Positions 25,333 through 35,048 of a stretch of DNA of 64,000 bases are shown one piece after another. Made by a program: the position numbers and the translations under genes. The notes below the pieces were generated by a model. The model saw only the letters and a list, made by a program, of their open reading frames with translations, had not been told where the DNA came from and ran no database searches. This stretch comes from Flavobacteriales bacterium (GTDB lineage Bacteria > Bacteroidota > Bacteroidia > NS11-12g > UBA9320), in the NCBI GenBank assembly GCA_020635395.1, contig JACJZV010000002.1, positions 496,001-560,000 of the forward strand. The letters run 5' to 3'. Position 1 is the first letter of the stretch. Every line of letters starts with the position of its first letter.

Positions 25333-26361
25333 TTGCAAGACACGACGGATAAACTCATTTCTCAATTAAAAAGCAAAAAAGTCTTAAAGATTGTCATTAC
25401 TACCCATCATAAGCCCGATGCGGATGCTTTGGGTTCGTCATTGGCGTTGTGGCATTTTTTAAAGAAAATTGGTCATAATGTGGTTATTGTGTCGCCCACT
25501 GATTACCCACCCTATTTATGTTGGATGCCAGGCGAACATGAAGTAATTAATTTTGAAGAAAATACCGAAAAAGCCATTGAGCTGTGCGAAAATGCCGATT
25601 TAATTTTTTGTCTTGATTTCAATGATTTGTCACGTATCAACAAATTTGGCGAATATGTTGGCAAATCAAAAGCATTAAAAATAATGATAGACCACCATCG
25701 CAATCCTGCAGGATTTGATGATTACCGTTTCTGGACAATAGAAACAAGCTCTACTAGCGAACTAATTTACGACTTTATACAAAAATGTCAATCAAACCAT
25801 TTGATAGACAAAGATATAGCCTCTTGTCTATATGCCGGCATCATGGCTGATACTGGCTCCTTCCGATTTAGCTCCACCAGCAGCAAAACACATCGAATTG
25901 CAGCCGAATTGATAGACTTAGGCGTTGAGTCAGCAAAAATTCAAGCCTTACTGCTCGACAACTTTTCGCTGAGCAGATATAGATTAATGGGTTATGTGCT
26001 ATACAAAAAGCTGCATACTTTCCCTAAATTAAAAACCGCTTTGGTCTATTTGAGCCAAGAAGAATTACAACGATTTAACATTCAAACAGGTGATACAGAG
26101 GGTTTTGTAAATTACGGTTTGGGCATAAAAGGAATCGTTTTTTCGGCTCTTATCGTTGACCGTACCGAAATGATTAAAATGTCGTTTCGTTCGCAAGGTA
26201 GTTTTCCGTGCAATGAGTTTGCAGAAAAATATTTCAATGGGGGTGGCCACCTAAATGCCTCAGGTGGTTGGAGCAAAGACACACTAAATGAGGTAGTTTC
26301 AAAGTTTAAAGAGGTATTACCTGAATATAGAAATCAATTATTATCAAGTTTAGACGAATGA
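25333..26361 (+). CDS. nrnA: DHH/DHHA1 phosphoesterase, NrnA-like oligoribonuclease / pAp phosphatase
   Basis: A 342-residue two-domain DHH phosphoesterase. Manganese ligands appear in order: THHKPDADALGS (His25, Asp29, Asp31), FCLDFND (Asp95), MIDHHRNP (DHH at 120-122) and AGIMADTGSF. The C-terminal DHHA1 domain ends with GGGHLNASGG. NrnA-type enzymes hydrolyse 2-5 nt RNA remnants and adenosine 3',5'-bisphosphate. Translation starts at TTG; no ATG occurs before the first motif and a TGA lies 18 bases upstream in frame. Its stop overlaps the start of the GldI-like gene by 4 bases. Confidence 0.92.
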   Translation: MQDTTDKLISQLKSKKVLKIVITTHHKPDADALGSSLALWHFLKKIGHNVVIVSPTDYPPYLCWMPGEHEVINFEENTEKAIELCENADLIFCLDFNDLSRINKFGEYVGKSKALKIMIDHHRNPAGFDDYRFWTIETSSTSELIYDFIQKCQSNHLIDKDIASCLYAGIMADTGSFRFSSTSSKTHRIAAELIDLGVESAKIQALLLDNFSLSRYRLMGYVLYKKLHTFPKLKTALVYLSQEELQRFNIQTGDTEGFVNYGLGIKGIVFSALIVDRTEMIKMSFRSQGSFPCNEFAEKYFNGGGHLNASGGWSKDTLNEVVSKFKEVLPEYRNQLLSSLDE

Positions 26362-27179
26362 AAATACGCTCACACATACTTGTTTCATTAATTTTCTTTG
26401 GCCTATCATCATGCCAAAAAGGATACGACTTTGAAAAATCGCCAACTGGACTTCAATATCATTTCTTCACCAACAATGCTGGTGGGAAAGTCGGCAAAAT
26501 AGGAGATTTTTACTCGATGAATGTCACGGCAATGGGCGATACCATTTTATTCAGCACCTTCCTTGATTTGGAAAGAGTAGAACCCTTGTATAAAGGGGAC
26601 GTTCACGAAGGGTTGGCCATGCTGCATAAAGGTGATAGCGTTGTTTTTCTGCTTCCTGCCGACTCCTTTTTTAGCAATGCAGGCAAACCAGTGCCTGAAA
26701 ATTTGAAAGGAGGAACCGTTATGCTTCACATAGGCGTTTTAGACATTAGAAATCCTTTTGAACAAACCATTTTTAAAAGTGAAGAAGAAATAAAAATCAT
26801 GGAAAATTTTGTAAAAAATGAAGGTTGGCAAAATGTGGTGCTGGACACCACCGGAATCTATTACCAAAAAATAGGCGAAAACCCAAATGCAGAGCCTATT
26901 TTGATTGGCGATAGCGTGGACATAAACTATACCTACTCGTTGCTGAATCGCAGGGTTTTGTGGCAAACCAAAGATAACGACCCGTGGCGTTTTGAAGTTG
27001 GTGGAAATCAAACCCGCATTTCCGGATTAAGCCGTGTTCTGGTTTTGATGAATGATGGAGACCATGTCAGAGCCTTATTGCCTTTTACAGAGGCATTTGG
27101 CATTCAAGGACTCAGCGATTTTATACCACCATGCTCCACGATTGTATTAGATATAAAAGCAAAAAAAGTTAAAAAATGA
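26358..27179 (+). CDS. FKBP-type peptidyl-prolyl isomerase lipoprotein, GldI-like
   Basis: A 273-residue lipoprotein with lipobox GLSSC (Cys19) and two FKBP-like halves. The first has FYSMNVTAMGDTILFSTF, LAMLHKGDSVVFLLPADSFF and GGTVMLHIGVLDI. The second has IGDSVDINYTYSLLNRRVL, ISGLSRVLVLMNDGDHVRALLPFTEAFG and CSTIVLDIKAKK. FKBP domains speed proline isomerisation during folding of exported proteins. GldI is the FKBP lipoprotein needed for gliding in Flavobacterium, and from memory it sits after an nrnA-type gene there, as here. The presence of gldH in the same window supports the link, but identity as GldI is inferred from context. Confidence 0.85.
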   Translation: MKIRSHILVSLIFFGLSSCQKGYDFEKSPTGLQYHFFTNNAGGKVGKIGDFYSMNVTAMGDTILFSTFLDLERVEPLYKGDVHEGLAMLHKGDSVVFLLPADSFFSNAGKPVPENLKGGTVMLHIGVLDIRNPFEQTIFKSEEEIKIMENFVKNEGWQNVVLDTTGIYYQKIGENPNAEPILIGDSVDINYTYSLLNRRVLWQTKDNDPWRFEVGGNQTRISGLSRVLVLMNDGDHVRALLPFTEAFGIQGLSDFIPPCSTIVLDIKAKKVKK

Positions 27180-28219
27180 AAGTTGTAATAACCGGTGGTG
27201 CTGGATTTATCGGTTCTCATGTTGTTCGACATTTTGTCAACAAATACCCTGATTATCAAATAACTAATCTCGACAAATTGACCTATGCTGGCAATTTGGA
27301 AAATTTGAAAGATGTTGAATCTAAATCAAACTATAAATTTGTTAGGTTGGATATTGCCGACAAAGAAGCGGTAAATGAACTATTTGAACTACAAAAGTTC
27401 GACGCCGTCATCCATTTGGCAGCCGAGAGCCATGTGGATAGAAGCATTACCAACCCGCTCGATTTTGTAATGACCAATGTTGTTGGAACAGTTAATTTAT
27501 TAAATGCATTCAAAGCATTTGGCAATTTTGAACAAGGATTATTCTATCATGTCAGCACAGATGAAGTTTATGGAGAATTGAGCGATGATGGAAAGTTTGT
27601 AGAAACAACTCCCTATAGCCCAAACTCGCCCTACTCGGCTAGCAAAGCGAGCAGCGATCATTTTGTACGAGCCTATCATAAAACCTATGGTATGCCTGTA
27701 AAAATCAGCAATTGTTCCAACAATTACGGTTCTCACCATTTTCCGGAAAAATTGATTCCACTTTTTATAAATAATATCAAAAACAACAAACCACTTCCTG
27801 TTTACGGAAAGGGAGAAAATGTGCGGGATTGGCTTTTTGTTAACGACCATGCCACAGCCATAGATGTTATTTTTCATAAAGGAAAAACTGGTGAGACATA
27901 CAACATTGGCGGAAATAATGAGTGGAAAAACATTGACTTAATAAAGTTGATGTGCAAACTCATGGATGAAAAGTTGAGCCGACCCAACAGAACCTCAGAG
28001 CAACTAATTACTTACGTAAAAGACCGTGCAGGTCATGATTTTAGATATGCCATAGATTCTACTAAGCTTATGACCGAACTTGGCTGGAAACCATCTCTTC
28101 AATTTGAAGAAGGATTATCCAAAACCATTGACTGGTATCTTGCGAATGATGATTGGTTGAAAAACGTTACATCAGGAGCATATTTGGATTATTATAAAAA
28201 GCAATACTCAGAAAGATGA
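27176..28219 (+). CDS. rfbB: dTDP-glucose 4,6-dehydratase
   Basis: A 347-residue short-chain dehydrogenase/reductase of the RmlB type, second enzyme of dTDP-L-rhamnose and related deoxysugar synthesis. The NAD fold is MKVVITGGAGFIGSHVVRHF. Further hallmarks are VIHLAAESHVDRSI, HVSTDEVYGEL, the catalytic YSASKASSDH (Tyr-x3-Lys) and NCSNNYGSHHFPEKLIP, plus GKGENVRDWLFVNDHA for substrate binding. It overlaps the GldI-like gene by 4 bases and rfbA by 4 bases, so all are translationally coupled. rfbC and rfbD are not present in the window, so the final sugar may be rhamnose made with genes elsewhere or another dTDP-deoxysugar. Confidence 0.96.
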   Translation: MKVVITGGAGFIGSHVVRHFVNKYPDYQITNLDKLTYAGNLENLKDVESKSNYKFVRLDIADKEAVNELFELQKFDAVIHLAAESHVDRSITNPLDFVMTNVVGTVNLLNAFKAFGNFEQGLFYHVSTDEVYGELSDDGKFVETTPYSPNSPYSASKASSDHFVRAYHKTYGMPVKISNCSNNYGSHHFPEKLIPLFINNIKNNKPLPVYGKGENVRDWLFVNDHATAIDVIFHKGKTGETYNIGGNNEWKNIDLIKLMCKLMDEKLSRPNRTSEQLITYVKDRAGHDFRYAIDSTKLMTELGWKPSLQFEEGLSKTIDWYLANDDWLKNVTSGAYLDYYKKQYSER

Positions 28220-29076
28220 AAGGAATAATTTTGGCAGGAGGGTCAGGAACTAGGTTGCATCCGCTCACATTAGCCATGAGCAAGCAACTAATGCCGGTGT
28301 ATGACAAACCGATGATTTATTACCCTCTCTCTACCCTTATGATGGCCGGTATTAGAGAAATTTTAATCATTTCCACCCCACACGATTTGCCACATTTTAA
28401 GAGACTACTAGGTGATGGAAGCCAACTTGGATGCTCATTTCAATACCAAGTTCAAGAAATTCCGAATGGCTTAGCTCAAGCATTTGTGCTTGGAGAATCG
28501 TTTATCGGAGATGACAAAGTTGCCTTAATTTTGGGTGACAATATCTTTTTTGGAACCACACTTGAAGAGACTTTAAAAGAAAATGCCGACCCAAATGGTG
28601 GTGTTATTTTCGCATACCATGTGAGCGACCCCGAACGTTACGGTGTTGTTGAATTTGATAGTGAAATGAAAGCCATTTCCATTGAAGAAAAACCGGTAAA
28701 ACCAAAATCAAATTTTGCAGTTCCCGGTCTTTATTTTTATGATAATCAAGTAGTTGAGATTGCCAAAAATTTAAAACCCTCCCTTCGCGGAGAATATGAA
28801 ATTACGGATGTAAACAAAGAATACCTCAAACGCAACCAATTGAAAGTTGGCGTTATGCATAGAGGAACCGCATGGTTGGACACTGGTACATTTCAATCGC
28901 TCAATCAAGCAGCTCAGTTTGTACATGTCATTGAAGAGCGACAAGGATTAAAAATTGGTTGCATCGAGGAAGTAGCCTTTCGTCAAGGTTTTATCGACAA
29001 AAAACAATTGAAAACTCTTGCCAAGCCACTCACAAAAAGTGGATACGGAAACTATTTGTTAAACCTATCTAAGTAA
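28216..29076 (+). CDS. rfbA: glucose-1-phosphate thymidylyltransferase
   Basis: A 286-residue RmlA-type nucleotidyltransferase that makes dTDP-glucose from dTTP and glucose 1-phosphate, the first step of the dTDP-deoxysugar pathway. The nucleotide loop MKGIILAGGSGTRLHPLT opens the protein. MSKQLMPVYDKPMIYYPL, LILGDNIFFG (metal Asp), IEEKPVKPKSNFAVPGLYFYD and RGTAWLDTGTF complete the signature. It overlaps rfbB by 4 bases and its stop is 1 base before the ABC exporter start. Feedback inhibition by dTDP-rhamnose is typical of the family. Confidence 0.97.
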   Translation: MKGIILAGGSGTRLHPLTLAMSKQLMPVYDKPMIYYPLSTLMMAGIREILIISTPHDLPHFKRLLGDGSQLGCSFQYQVQEIPNGLAQAFVLGESFIGDDKVALILGDNIFFGTTLEETLKENADPNGGVIFAYHVSDPERYGVVEFDSEMKAISIEEKPVKPKSNFAVPGLYFYDNQVVEIAKNLKPSLRGEYEITDVNKEYLKRNQLKVGVMHRGTAWLDTGTFQSLNQAAQFVHVIEERQGLKIGCIEEVAFRQGFIDKKQLKTLAKPLTKSGYGNYLLNLSK

Positions 29077-29077
29077 A

Positions 29078-30775
29078 TTGAAATTTTCGACTGTTTTTAA
29101 CAATTTTAGAAAGCTGAAAACAGTCAGCTCGGCAGAGGAAATTTCTATTTTCAACCGATTGATTGCCCTCGGTGTTGTATCCATTGTGGCAGACATAGTT
29201 GGTTTAGCAATCCTTTATTTATTTATTCTCTTTATTGTTCAGCCTGATACCTTCAATGGCTACGTGGGTTCATTCATTTCTATCGAGGGAAAATTGCTAC
29301 CACTCATTATTCTTGCAGTATTATTCTTGGCTAAGAATATTTTTCAGATATTTCTTTCAAAGTATCAGTTAAAAAAGGTTTTTTCAATAACCTCAAGCAT
29401 GGCAGACCTTAGCTTTATGCAAGGTTTTGTGGGCGGCCTTCAAGAGCAAAGAAAGGTTAGCAGCAATGAGCGATTAAACGCCATCAATTCTGTTACTAAT
29501 TCGCTGCCAACATTGGTTATACAACCCATACTATTGGCCATTTCTGAGGTGATTTTTGTTGTTTTGGCTTTAGCTATTTTATTATTCTACAAACCCATTT
29601 TGGTTATTTGGATTCTGTTATTCATCGTTCCTGTAGCTCTATTTTTAATTTGGTTTTCCAACAAAAAATTGGCTACGCATGAGCAATTCATTCAAGAATT
29701 TATGCCAAAAATGTATAACCTTATTTCCAATTCCGTTTTTGGTTTTTCGGATATCAAACTGATGAATATGGAGAATGAATATTTGTATAATTATAGAGAA
29801 ATTCGTCAAAAACTGCATAATGAGCGAATAAATCAAATCTGGATAAGCAACCAAATTCCATCCCGTTTAATGGAAACTGCCGCTATATTTTCGATACTCA
29901 TTACCGCCATTTATCTGTCTCAAACAGAGGTTCAATCGGCCATGATGGTTTTGGCATTTTTTGCCTCGGTTGCCTTCAGATTGTTGCCCTCGATAACAAG
30001 AATTATAGGGGCTATAAGCACCTTTAACAGTTTTGCTTCTATCATAGATTTTGTTTCAATCAAAAGGAATGAGGTTGTGCAAGATGTGGGTGTTGATTTT
30101 CGATTCAATCAAAAAATAGAGTTAAATCAATTAAATTACCGTTTTGGAGAAGGTAGGCAGGTAATAAATAATGTTTCTGAAACCTTCAAAAAAGGAGATT
30201 TTGTAGGAATTTTCGGACCATCAGGTGAGGGCAAAACAACATTGGTAAATCTTCTTTTGGGCTTTTATAAACCTGAAAATAATGAAAGTATAAAAATTGA
30301 CGGACACCCATTGAATCAAATTTCTAGATCTTGGCAGAACCAATTGGGATATGTGAAACAAGATGTCTTTTTGTTAAATGAAACCATTTCAAAAAATATC
30401 GTTTTCAAAAATGAAGAAATAAACGAAGCCAAATTGACTAATATTCTAAAAGAAGTTCAGCTATTTGACTGGGTAAATCAATTGCCCCACAAGGCCGATA
30501 CAAAAGTGGGTGAATTGGGAAATCAAATTTCGGGCGGACAAAAACAGCGGATTGCAATTGCCCGTGCTCTTTATAGAAATGCCTCCATTTTTATTTTTGA
30601 CGAAGCCACAAACGCCCTTGACGAATTTTCTAAAAATGAAGTTCTGCAAACCATTAAAAAACTGCATTTGCAAGGTCACACCATTATTATGGTTTCGCAT
30701 GATACAACGGTGCTTAAAATGGCCGACAGGCAGTTTGAAATGAAAGACGGGAATTTGATTAATACCTCGATTTAA
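29078..30775 (+). CDS. ABC exporter, fused permease and ATPase
   Basis: A 565-residue half-transporter. Residues about 25-330 carry six membrane helices typical of a type I exporter, and residues about 345-565 the ATPase with Walker A GPSGEGKTTLVN, Q loop YVKQDVFLLNE, signature ISGGQKQRIAIARAL, Walker B IFIFDEATNALDE and the H switch MVSHD. Exporters of this MsbA/PglK shape move lipids or lipid-linked sugars. The immediate position after rfbB and rfbA suggests a role in surface glycan export, but this is inference. Translation starts at TTG 1 base after the rfbA stop. Confidence 0.9.
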   Translation: MKFSTVFNNFRKLKTVSSAEEISIFNRLIALGVVSIVADIVGLAILYLFILFIVQPDTFNGYVGSFISIEGKLLPLIILAVLFLAKNIFQIFLSKYQLKKVFSITSSMADLSFMQGFVGGLQEQRKVSSNERLNAINSVTNSLPTLVIQPILLAISEVIFVVLALAILLFYKPILVIWILLFIVPVALFLIWFSNKKLATHEQFIQEFMPKMYNLISNSVFGFSDIKLMNMENEYLYNYREIRQKLHNERINQIWISNQIPSRLMETAAIFSILITAIYLSQTEVQSAMMVLAFFASVAFRLLPSITRIIGAISTFNSFASIIDFVSIKRNEVVQDVGVDFRFNQKIELNQLNYRFGEGRQVINNVSETFKKGDFVGIFGPSGEGKTTLVNLLLGFYKPENNESIKIDGHPLNQISRSWQNQLGYVKQDVFLLNETISKNIVFKNEEINEAKLTNILKEVQLFDWVNQLPHKADTKVGELGNQISGGQKQRIAIARALYRNASIFIFDEATNALDEFSKNEVLQTIKKLHLQGHTIIMVSHDTTVLKMADRQFEMKDGNLINTSI

Positions 30776-30787
30776 ACCTACATAAGA

Positions 30788-31822
30788 TTATAGATGTTGC
30801 CAGCCTTGAGCTTTCAAGTCATAAACATTTCCTTGTTTTGAAATAAGCTGATTTTTCATACCGACTTCTTTTGCGTAACCAATAATGGAAATGTCGGGGT
30901 TGTTTTTAATCTTATCGTGTTCGGATTGAGAAACGGTAAATAATAGCTCATAATCTTCTCCTCCATTCAACGCCGCCGTGGTTGGGTCAATGCCAAAATC
31001 TACCGCCATGTTATAGGTATCTTGGTCAATGGGAAGTTTGTCCTCGTATATGCTAAAATCTACCTTCGATTGTTCGCTCAAATGAAAAATTTCAGAAGCA
31101 AGTCCATCGGAAATATCTATCATGGAGGTTGGCTTTATATTAAGCTCCTTCAGTTGATTGATAATGTCTAATCGAGCCTCGGGTTTTAGCTGTCTTCCGA
31201 CAATATAATCATGGTTTTTAAGGTCGGGTTGCATGTCTTTGTGCTCCAAAAAAACCCTTTTTTCTCTTTCCAAAAGTTGCAATCCCATATAGGCTCCACC
31301 CAAATCGCCTGTTACACAAAGTAAATCTCCTGCTTTTGCTCCACTTCGTTTTACAATTTCATTTTCATCGGCAAAACCAATGGCTGTGCCGCTTATTACC
31401 AATCCTTTGTGCGATGAACTTGTGTCGCCACCAACCAAATCAACCTTGTATTTTTGACATGCCAACATAATGCCTGAATACAATTCTTCAATGGCTTCTA
31501 AGGTATATTTACTACTCAAAGCTATGGATATAGTCAATTGTGTTGGTATGGCATTCATGGCCAAAACATCCGACAAATTCACAATTGCAGCTTTATAACC
31601 CAAATGTTTTAATGGGGTGTACATCATATCAAAATGCACATTTTCGAGCAACATGTCCGTGCTAACAACTACCATTTTGCCATGGGAAGAAATCACAGCA
31701 GCATCATCGCCAATACCCAATTGTGTATTTATATTTTGCAATTTAATATGAGCGGATAAATGCTTTATCAATCCAAATTCTCCCAGATTTTCGAGTGATG
31801 TCGTCTCTTTATTTTCAAACAT
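30788..31822 (-). CDS. thiL: thiamine-monophosphate kinase
   Basis: ThiL phosphorylates thiamine monophosphate to thiamine diphosphate, the last step of cofactor synthesis. The 344-residue protein shows GEFGLIKHLS, GIGDDAAVI, VVVSTDMLLENVHFD, NLSDVLAMNAIPTQL, DLVGGDTSSS, CVTGDLGGAYMGLQLL, SMIDISDGLASEI and GGEDYELLFTV, in the order expected for the PurM-like fold. No other thi gene is present in the window. The product supplies thiamine diphosphate for enzymes such as the fused E1 encoded at 41872-43950. Confidence 0.96.
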   Translation of the reverse strand: MFENKETTSLENLGEFGLIKHLSAHIKLQNINTQLGIGDDAAVISSHGKMVVVSTDMLLENVHFDMMYTPLKHLGYKAAIVNLSDVLAMNAIPTQLTISIALSSKYTLEAIEELYSGIMLACQKYKVDLVGGDTSSSHKGLVISGTAIGFADENEIVKRSGAKAGDLLCVTGDLGGAYMGLQLLEREKRVFLEHKDMQPDLKNHDYIVGRQLKPEARLDIINQLKELNIKPTSMIDISDGLASEIFHLSEQSKVDFSIYEDKLPIDQDTYNMAVDFGIDPTTAALNGGEDYELLFTVSQSEHDKIKNNPDISIIGYAKEVGMKNQLISKQGNVYDLKAQGWQHL

Positions 31823-31826
31823 TGGG

Positions 31827-31834
31827 CAAAGTTA
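31827..31834 (-). promoter_or_regulatory. -7 promoter element for thiL
   Basis: TAACTTTG on the minus strand ends 4 bases before the thiL ATG, implying a leaderless or very short leader transcript. There is no room for a TPP riboswitch between this element and the gene, and none is seen. Confidence 0.42.
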
Positions 31835-31901
31835 ATTTATTTCAAACAAGGCATATTTTTATATGGGGCAAATACCCCTAACCTTTTTCAAAATTCTGCT
31901 T

Positions 31902-31909
31902 TAACTTTG
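31902..31909 (+). promoter_or_regulatory. -7 promoter element for comF
   Basis: TAACTTTG ends 4 bases before the comF ATG, the same short-leader arrangement as the divergent thiL site 70 bases away. Confidence 0.42.
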
Positions 31910-31913
31910 CTCT

Positions 31914-32621
31914 ATGAATATCATTAAACCTTTCTCAAAATCATGGAAATCATTCGTTCAATTAATTTATCCAAATCTTTGTTTTTTGTGCGGAGATGGT
32001 CTTGTAAAAGGAGAATCGGGTATATGCATTGGCTGCGATGCATCTCTTCCCAAAACCCTTTATTGGGAGTATAATAACAATCCAATATATAACTCTATGC
32101 ACGCCCGATGTGGCATTGAACATGCATCGGCCTATTTGTTTTTTCAAAAACAAAATAAAGTTCAAAAAATAATGCACCGTTTCAAATATCATGGCGATAA
32201 AATATTGGGAATGGAAATGGGCAGAAGATTTGGTTTACGATTAAAAGAGGTTGATTTGCTTGCCGATGTGGATGTAGTAATGGCAATACCGCTTCACATT
32301 TCAAAACAAATGCAACGTGGTTTTAACCAGTCTGAAATATTGGCAGAGGGCATTGCACAAAGTTTACGTAAAAAAACCGACTTCAAAGCATTAAAAAGGA
32401 ATATCGCCAATAGTAGTCAGACCACAAAAAACCGGATAGAACGATGGGAAAATGTGGAATCTATTTTTTCGGTAAATATTCCAAAGTCTGTATCAGGCAA
32501 ACACATTTTGCTGATTGATGATGTTTTTACTACCGGAGCCACGATGGAGGCATGCATTGAAGCCATACAAAAGGCAAATGCCAATAAAATAAGCATTGCC
32601 ACCTTAGCAGTAAGCGATTAA
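31914..32621 (+). CDS. ComF-family phosphoribosyltransferase-like protein
   Basis: A 235-residue protein with an N-terminal zinc-binding motif (YPNLCFLCGDGLVKGESGIC and CIGCD, four Cys) and a C-terminal phosphoribosyltransferase fold ending in the PRPP loop ILLIDDVFTTGATMEACIEA. AIPLHISKQMQRGFNQSEILAEGIA is the ComF-typical middle block. ComF homologues are needed for DNA uptake in competent bacteria, but are found widely in species not known to be naturally competent; a role here is not shown. The stop is 3 bases from a convergent gene. Confidence 0.92.
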   Translation: MNIIKPFSKSWKSFVQLIYPNLCFLCGDGLVKGESGICIGCDASLPKTLYWEYNNNPIYNSMHARCGIEHASAYLFFQKQNKVQKIMHRFKYHGDKILGMEMGRRFGLRLKEVDLLADVDVVMAIPLHISKQMQRGFNQSEILAEGIAQSLRKKTDFKALKRNIANSSQTTKNRIERWENVESIFSVNIPKSVSGKHILLIDDVFTTGATMEACIEAIQKANANKISIATLAVSD

Positions 32622-32624
32622 GAT

Positions 32625-35048
32625 TTATTGAACAATCAGCTTGTATGAATCAAAGCCATTTACTTTAACAAAGTAAACACCCTTAGCCCACGAAGAAGTG
32701 CTAAGTTCTAACGTCTTTCCGTTAGCCAATTGGAAATCCCGCATTTTTTGTCCGGTAATGCCGAATATTTCAACCTCCAAATTTTCGGATTGCACATTTT
32801 TTATGTAAACCAAGCCAAAACTTGGATTTGGATAAATCTCAATGGTAGATTTTTTCGGAGTTCTTGGCACACCAACACTTGCAGCGTTCGAACAAACCAC
32901 ATTTGACTTATTTGGCTCTTTATTATTGATAAATAGCCAAGCCTGATTGCAGAATTCCATACCAGTTTTCAACTCAGAAGTAATAAGTGGTATTTTCATG
33001 AAAACGTAACCTACATTTTCGTCATTACCCTTATTTTCAGGCAAAATGTTTGCATCCGAAGTTTCCCATTCCCGAATCATTCTGTATTTGCCATCGGCGG
33101 TTGGTGCATACGTTATTTTTTCAGTAAATGTCTGCCCAAGATTGTAATCGATATAGAATAACTTGTTATAATCAATCGGCAAATCTGCATCAAGCGTATC
33201 AATCATTCTCAAGGAATTAATAGTGTTTTCTCCATCGTTTCTCAATCTGATTTGATACTCCACGTATTTTTCGGAGAGGGTAAACCAATTTCCCAGGTTG
33301 GATTGTTTCAAGAATGGCTCCAAGCTATCAACCGACTCAAATTGCTCGGTTTGTCTGCTCTGACCATCAATATCAGTCTGGGTGCCATGCACATCTCCAG
33401 TAAAACAGAAATCATTGTACAGCTCAATGTCGGGTCGAATAATACCGGAAATGATTATTTCAAAGGTATTTCCAACGCCCAAATCTTCTACCTTCCACAC
33501 ATATTCATTGCCATTTTGAAGATCTGGTTTTGGCATAAACTCTACACTACTCCACCAATCTCCCATTTTCAAATTTAGGTTTGCAGCATTTATGGAAACT
33601 GTTCCGTTGTTTACAGCCGAAAGTTTTATCTCATTCTGTTTACCTCGAACTAATTTCCAACCGTTTTTCAAATTAGCGTTCAAATCCAAATCCACGACAT
33701 CAGGCTTTTCGACTGCTCTGAAATCGGCAGAGGCTTTAACATTTCCGGTTTTAGCTACGGAAATCTTTTCGATGGAAATGCAGCCATCTAAATGCTTATT
33801 GTCGGGAGTATAAGCCAAATCATATACACCATTTTTTACCGGAATTTCATAACTTCCATCGGCATTGGTTATAAATTTATAGTTTCCAGGATTGAGTGTA
33901 ATAACCGCTCCTCCATAGTAATAGTCTATACCTTCATCATAAGTGCAATTGGCATTTTTGTCAATAAAAACTCTGCCACCAATGATGGAGTAACCCTCCA
34001 TTATTTGACCAATATTATGTGCCAAACCACTTTCAAAACTTCCGTATGCATAAATTCCTTTACTGCCAACGGCCAATTTCAAAGGTAAACTGACAGCATT
34101 CCCAATTTGATAGAACCATTTATTTGCCCGATAAGTCAACAAATTAAATCTCTTTTCAAAGTCCCCTTTTTCGGCAAATAAACCTGTGATGTAGATGGCA
34201 TCATTATACTCAACCACATCCCAGAATTCAATAACCTCAATATCTTTCAAATCCAACCCAGAAATATTATCCCATGTGTTTCCATCGAATACCTTTACAA
34301 AGTCGCCTAATAAGTTTTGATTGCCACATAACAAAAGTTTGTCGTCAACCAAACCAAATTTGTAGCTTTCATTTAAGAAAGGTGGGTTTTTAATAGGCAC
34401 CCAATTATCTCCATCAAAAACAGAAATGTGGTATTTGAAAGAGTTTGTTTGCTGCGTAAAATCTCCGCAGGCATATAATTTTCCCTTGTAAGATTCTACA
34501 TCCAAAACAAAATCATTCAGTTTGTCTGAGGTTAAAACTCCTCCGGATGTTACCCAACCAATACCGTCATACACCAATACATTGCTCTTTTTGTATTTAC
34601 CCACCAAAGTCAATTTGTTTTGATAGGTAATTAACTCATATACATCGTAAGCCGACGTGACATTAGAGTCTGAAATATTTTTCCATGATGTTCCATCCCA
34701 CTCTATTACAATATTTGGGGTAGATGATTTGTGGCCTGTTGCGTATTTCCCCAAGACGAACAATGAGTTATTATGCCATACGGAATTACAAATTTTGAAT
34801 TCTCCATTTATTCCATATCCGTGTTTGGGCAGAGGCAATACACCAAAATCAGTATAATTCAAACCATCCCATTTTTTCATTTGATAGTTTGCCGCGGCAT
34901 CCACTTCTATCAAGTATAAATCTCCGTTTCTTTGGGCCACGGTTTGCACTTGACCTACTTCGTTTCCAAAGCCAAGTTTATACATACCTTGCCCTTTAGC
35001 AAATGATGCCAACATGCACAATGTCAATATGTTTATTAGCCTTTTCAT
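32625..35048 (-). CDS. T9SS type A cargo, large secreted multidomain protein
   Basis: An 807-residue secreted protein. A signal peptide (LINILTLCMLASFAKGQ) is followed by about 330 residues of repeated WDG and FDG blades (KKWDGLNYTDFG, IEWDGTSWKNISD, VYDGIGWVTSGG, VFDGDNWVPIK, VFDGNTWDNISG), a likely beta-propeller. Next come an SdrD-like B domain (GRVFIDKNANCTYDEG), a DUF11-like pair of beta domains (YVEYQIRLRNDGENTI) and a type A sorting domain (IEIYPNPSFGLVYIKN, GVYFVKVNGFDSYKLIVQ). The start codon overlaps the stop of the upstream barrel gene by 4 bases, so the cargo is co-translated with a sigma-factor-linked membrane protein. Confidence 0.87.
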   Translation of the reverse strand: MKRLINILTLCMLASFAKGQGMYKLGFGNEVGQVQTVAQRNGDLYLIEVDAAANYQMKKWDGLNYTDFGVLPLPKHGYGINGEFKICNSVWHNNSLFVLGKYATGHKSSTPNIVIEWDGTSWKNISDSNVTSAYDVYELITYQNKLTLVGKYKKSNVLVYDGIGWVTSGGVLTSDKLNDFVLDVESYKGKLYACGDFTQQTNSFKYHISVFDGDNWVPIKNPPFLNESYKFGLVDDKLLLCGNQNLLGDFVKVFDGNTWDNISGLDLKDIEVIEFWDVVEYNDAIYITGLFAEKGDFEKRFNLLTYRANKWFYQIGNAVSLPLKLAVGSKGIYAYGSFESGLAHNIGQIMEGYSIIGGRVFIDKNANCTYDEGIDYYYGGAVITLNPGNYKFITNADGSYEIPVKNGVYDLAYTPDNKHLDGCISIEKISVAKTGNVKASADFRAVEKPDVVDLDLNANLKNGWKLVRGKQNEIKLSAVNNGTVSINAANLNLKMGDWWSSVEFMPKPDLQNGNEYVWKVEDLGVGNTFEIIISGIIRPDIELYNDFCFTGDVHGTQTDIDGQSRQTEQFESVDSLEPFLKQSNLGNWFTLSEKYVEYQIRLRNDGENTINSLRMIDTLDADLPIDYNKLFYIDYNLGQTFTEKITYAPTADGKYRMIREWETSDANILPENKGNDENVGYVFMKIPLITSELKTGMEFCNQAWLFINNKEPNKSNVVCSNAASVGVPRTPKKSTIEIYPNPSFGLVYIKNVQSENLEVEIFGITGQKMRDFQLANGKTLELSTSSWAKGVYFVKVNGFDSYKLIVQ

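Noticed and set aside
31823..31913. TPP riboswitch before thiL
   Set aside because: The promoter-like element is 4 bases from the ATG and no THI-box sequence is present.
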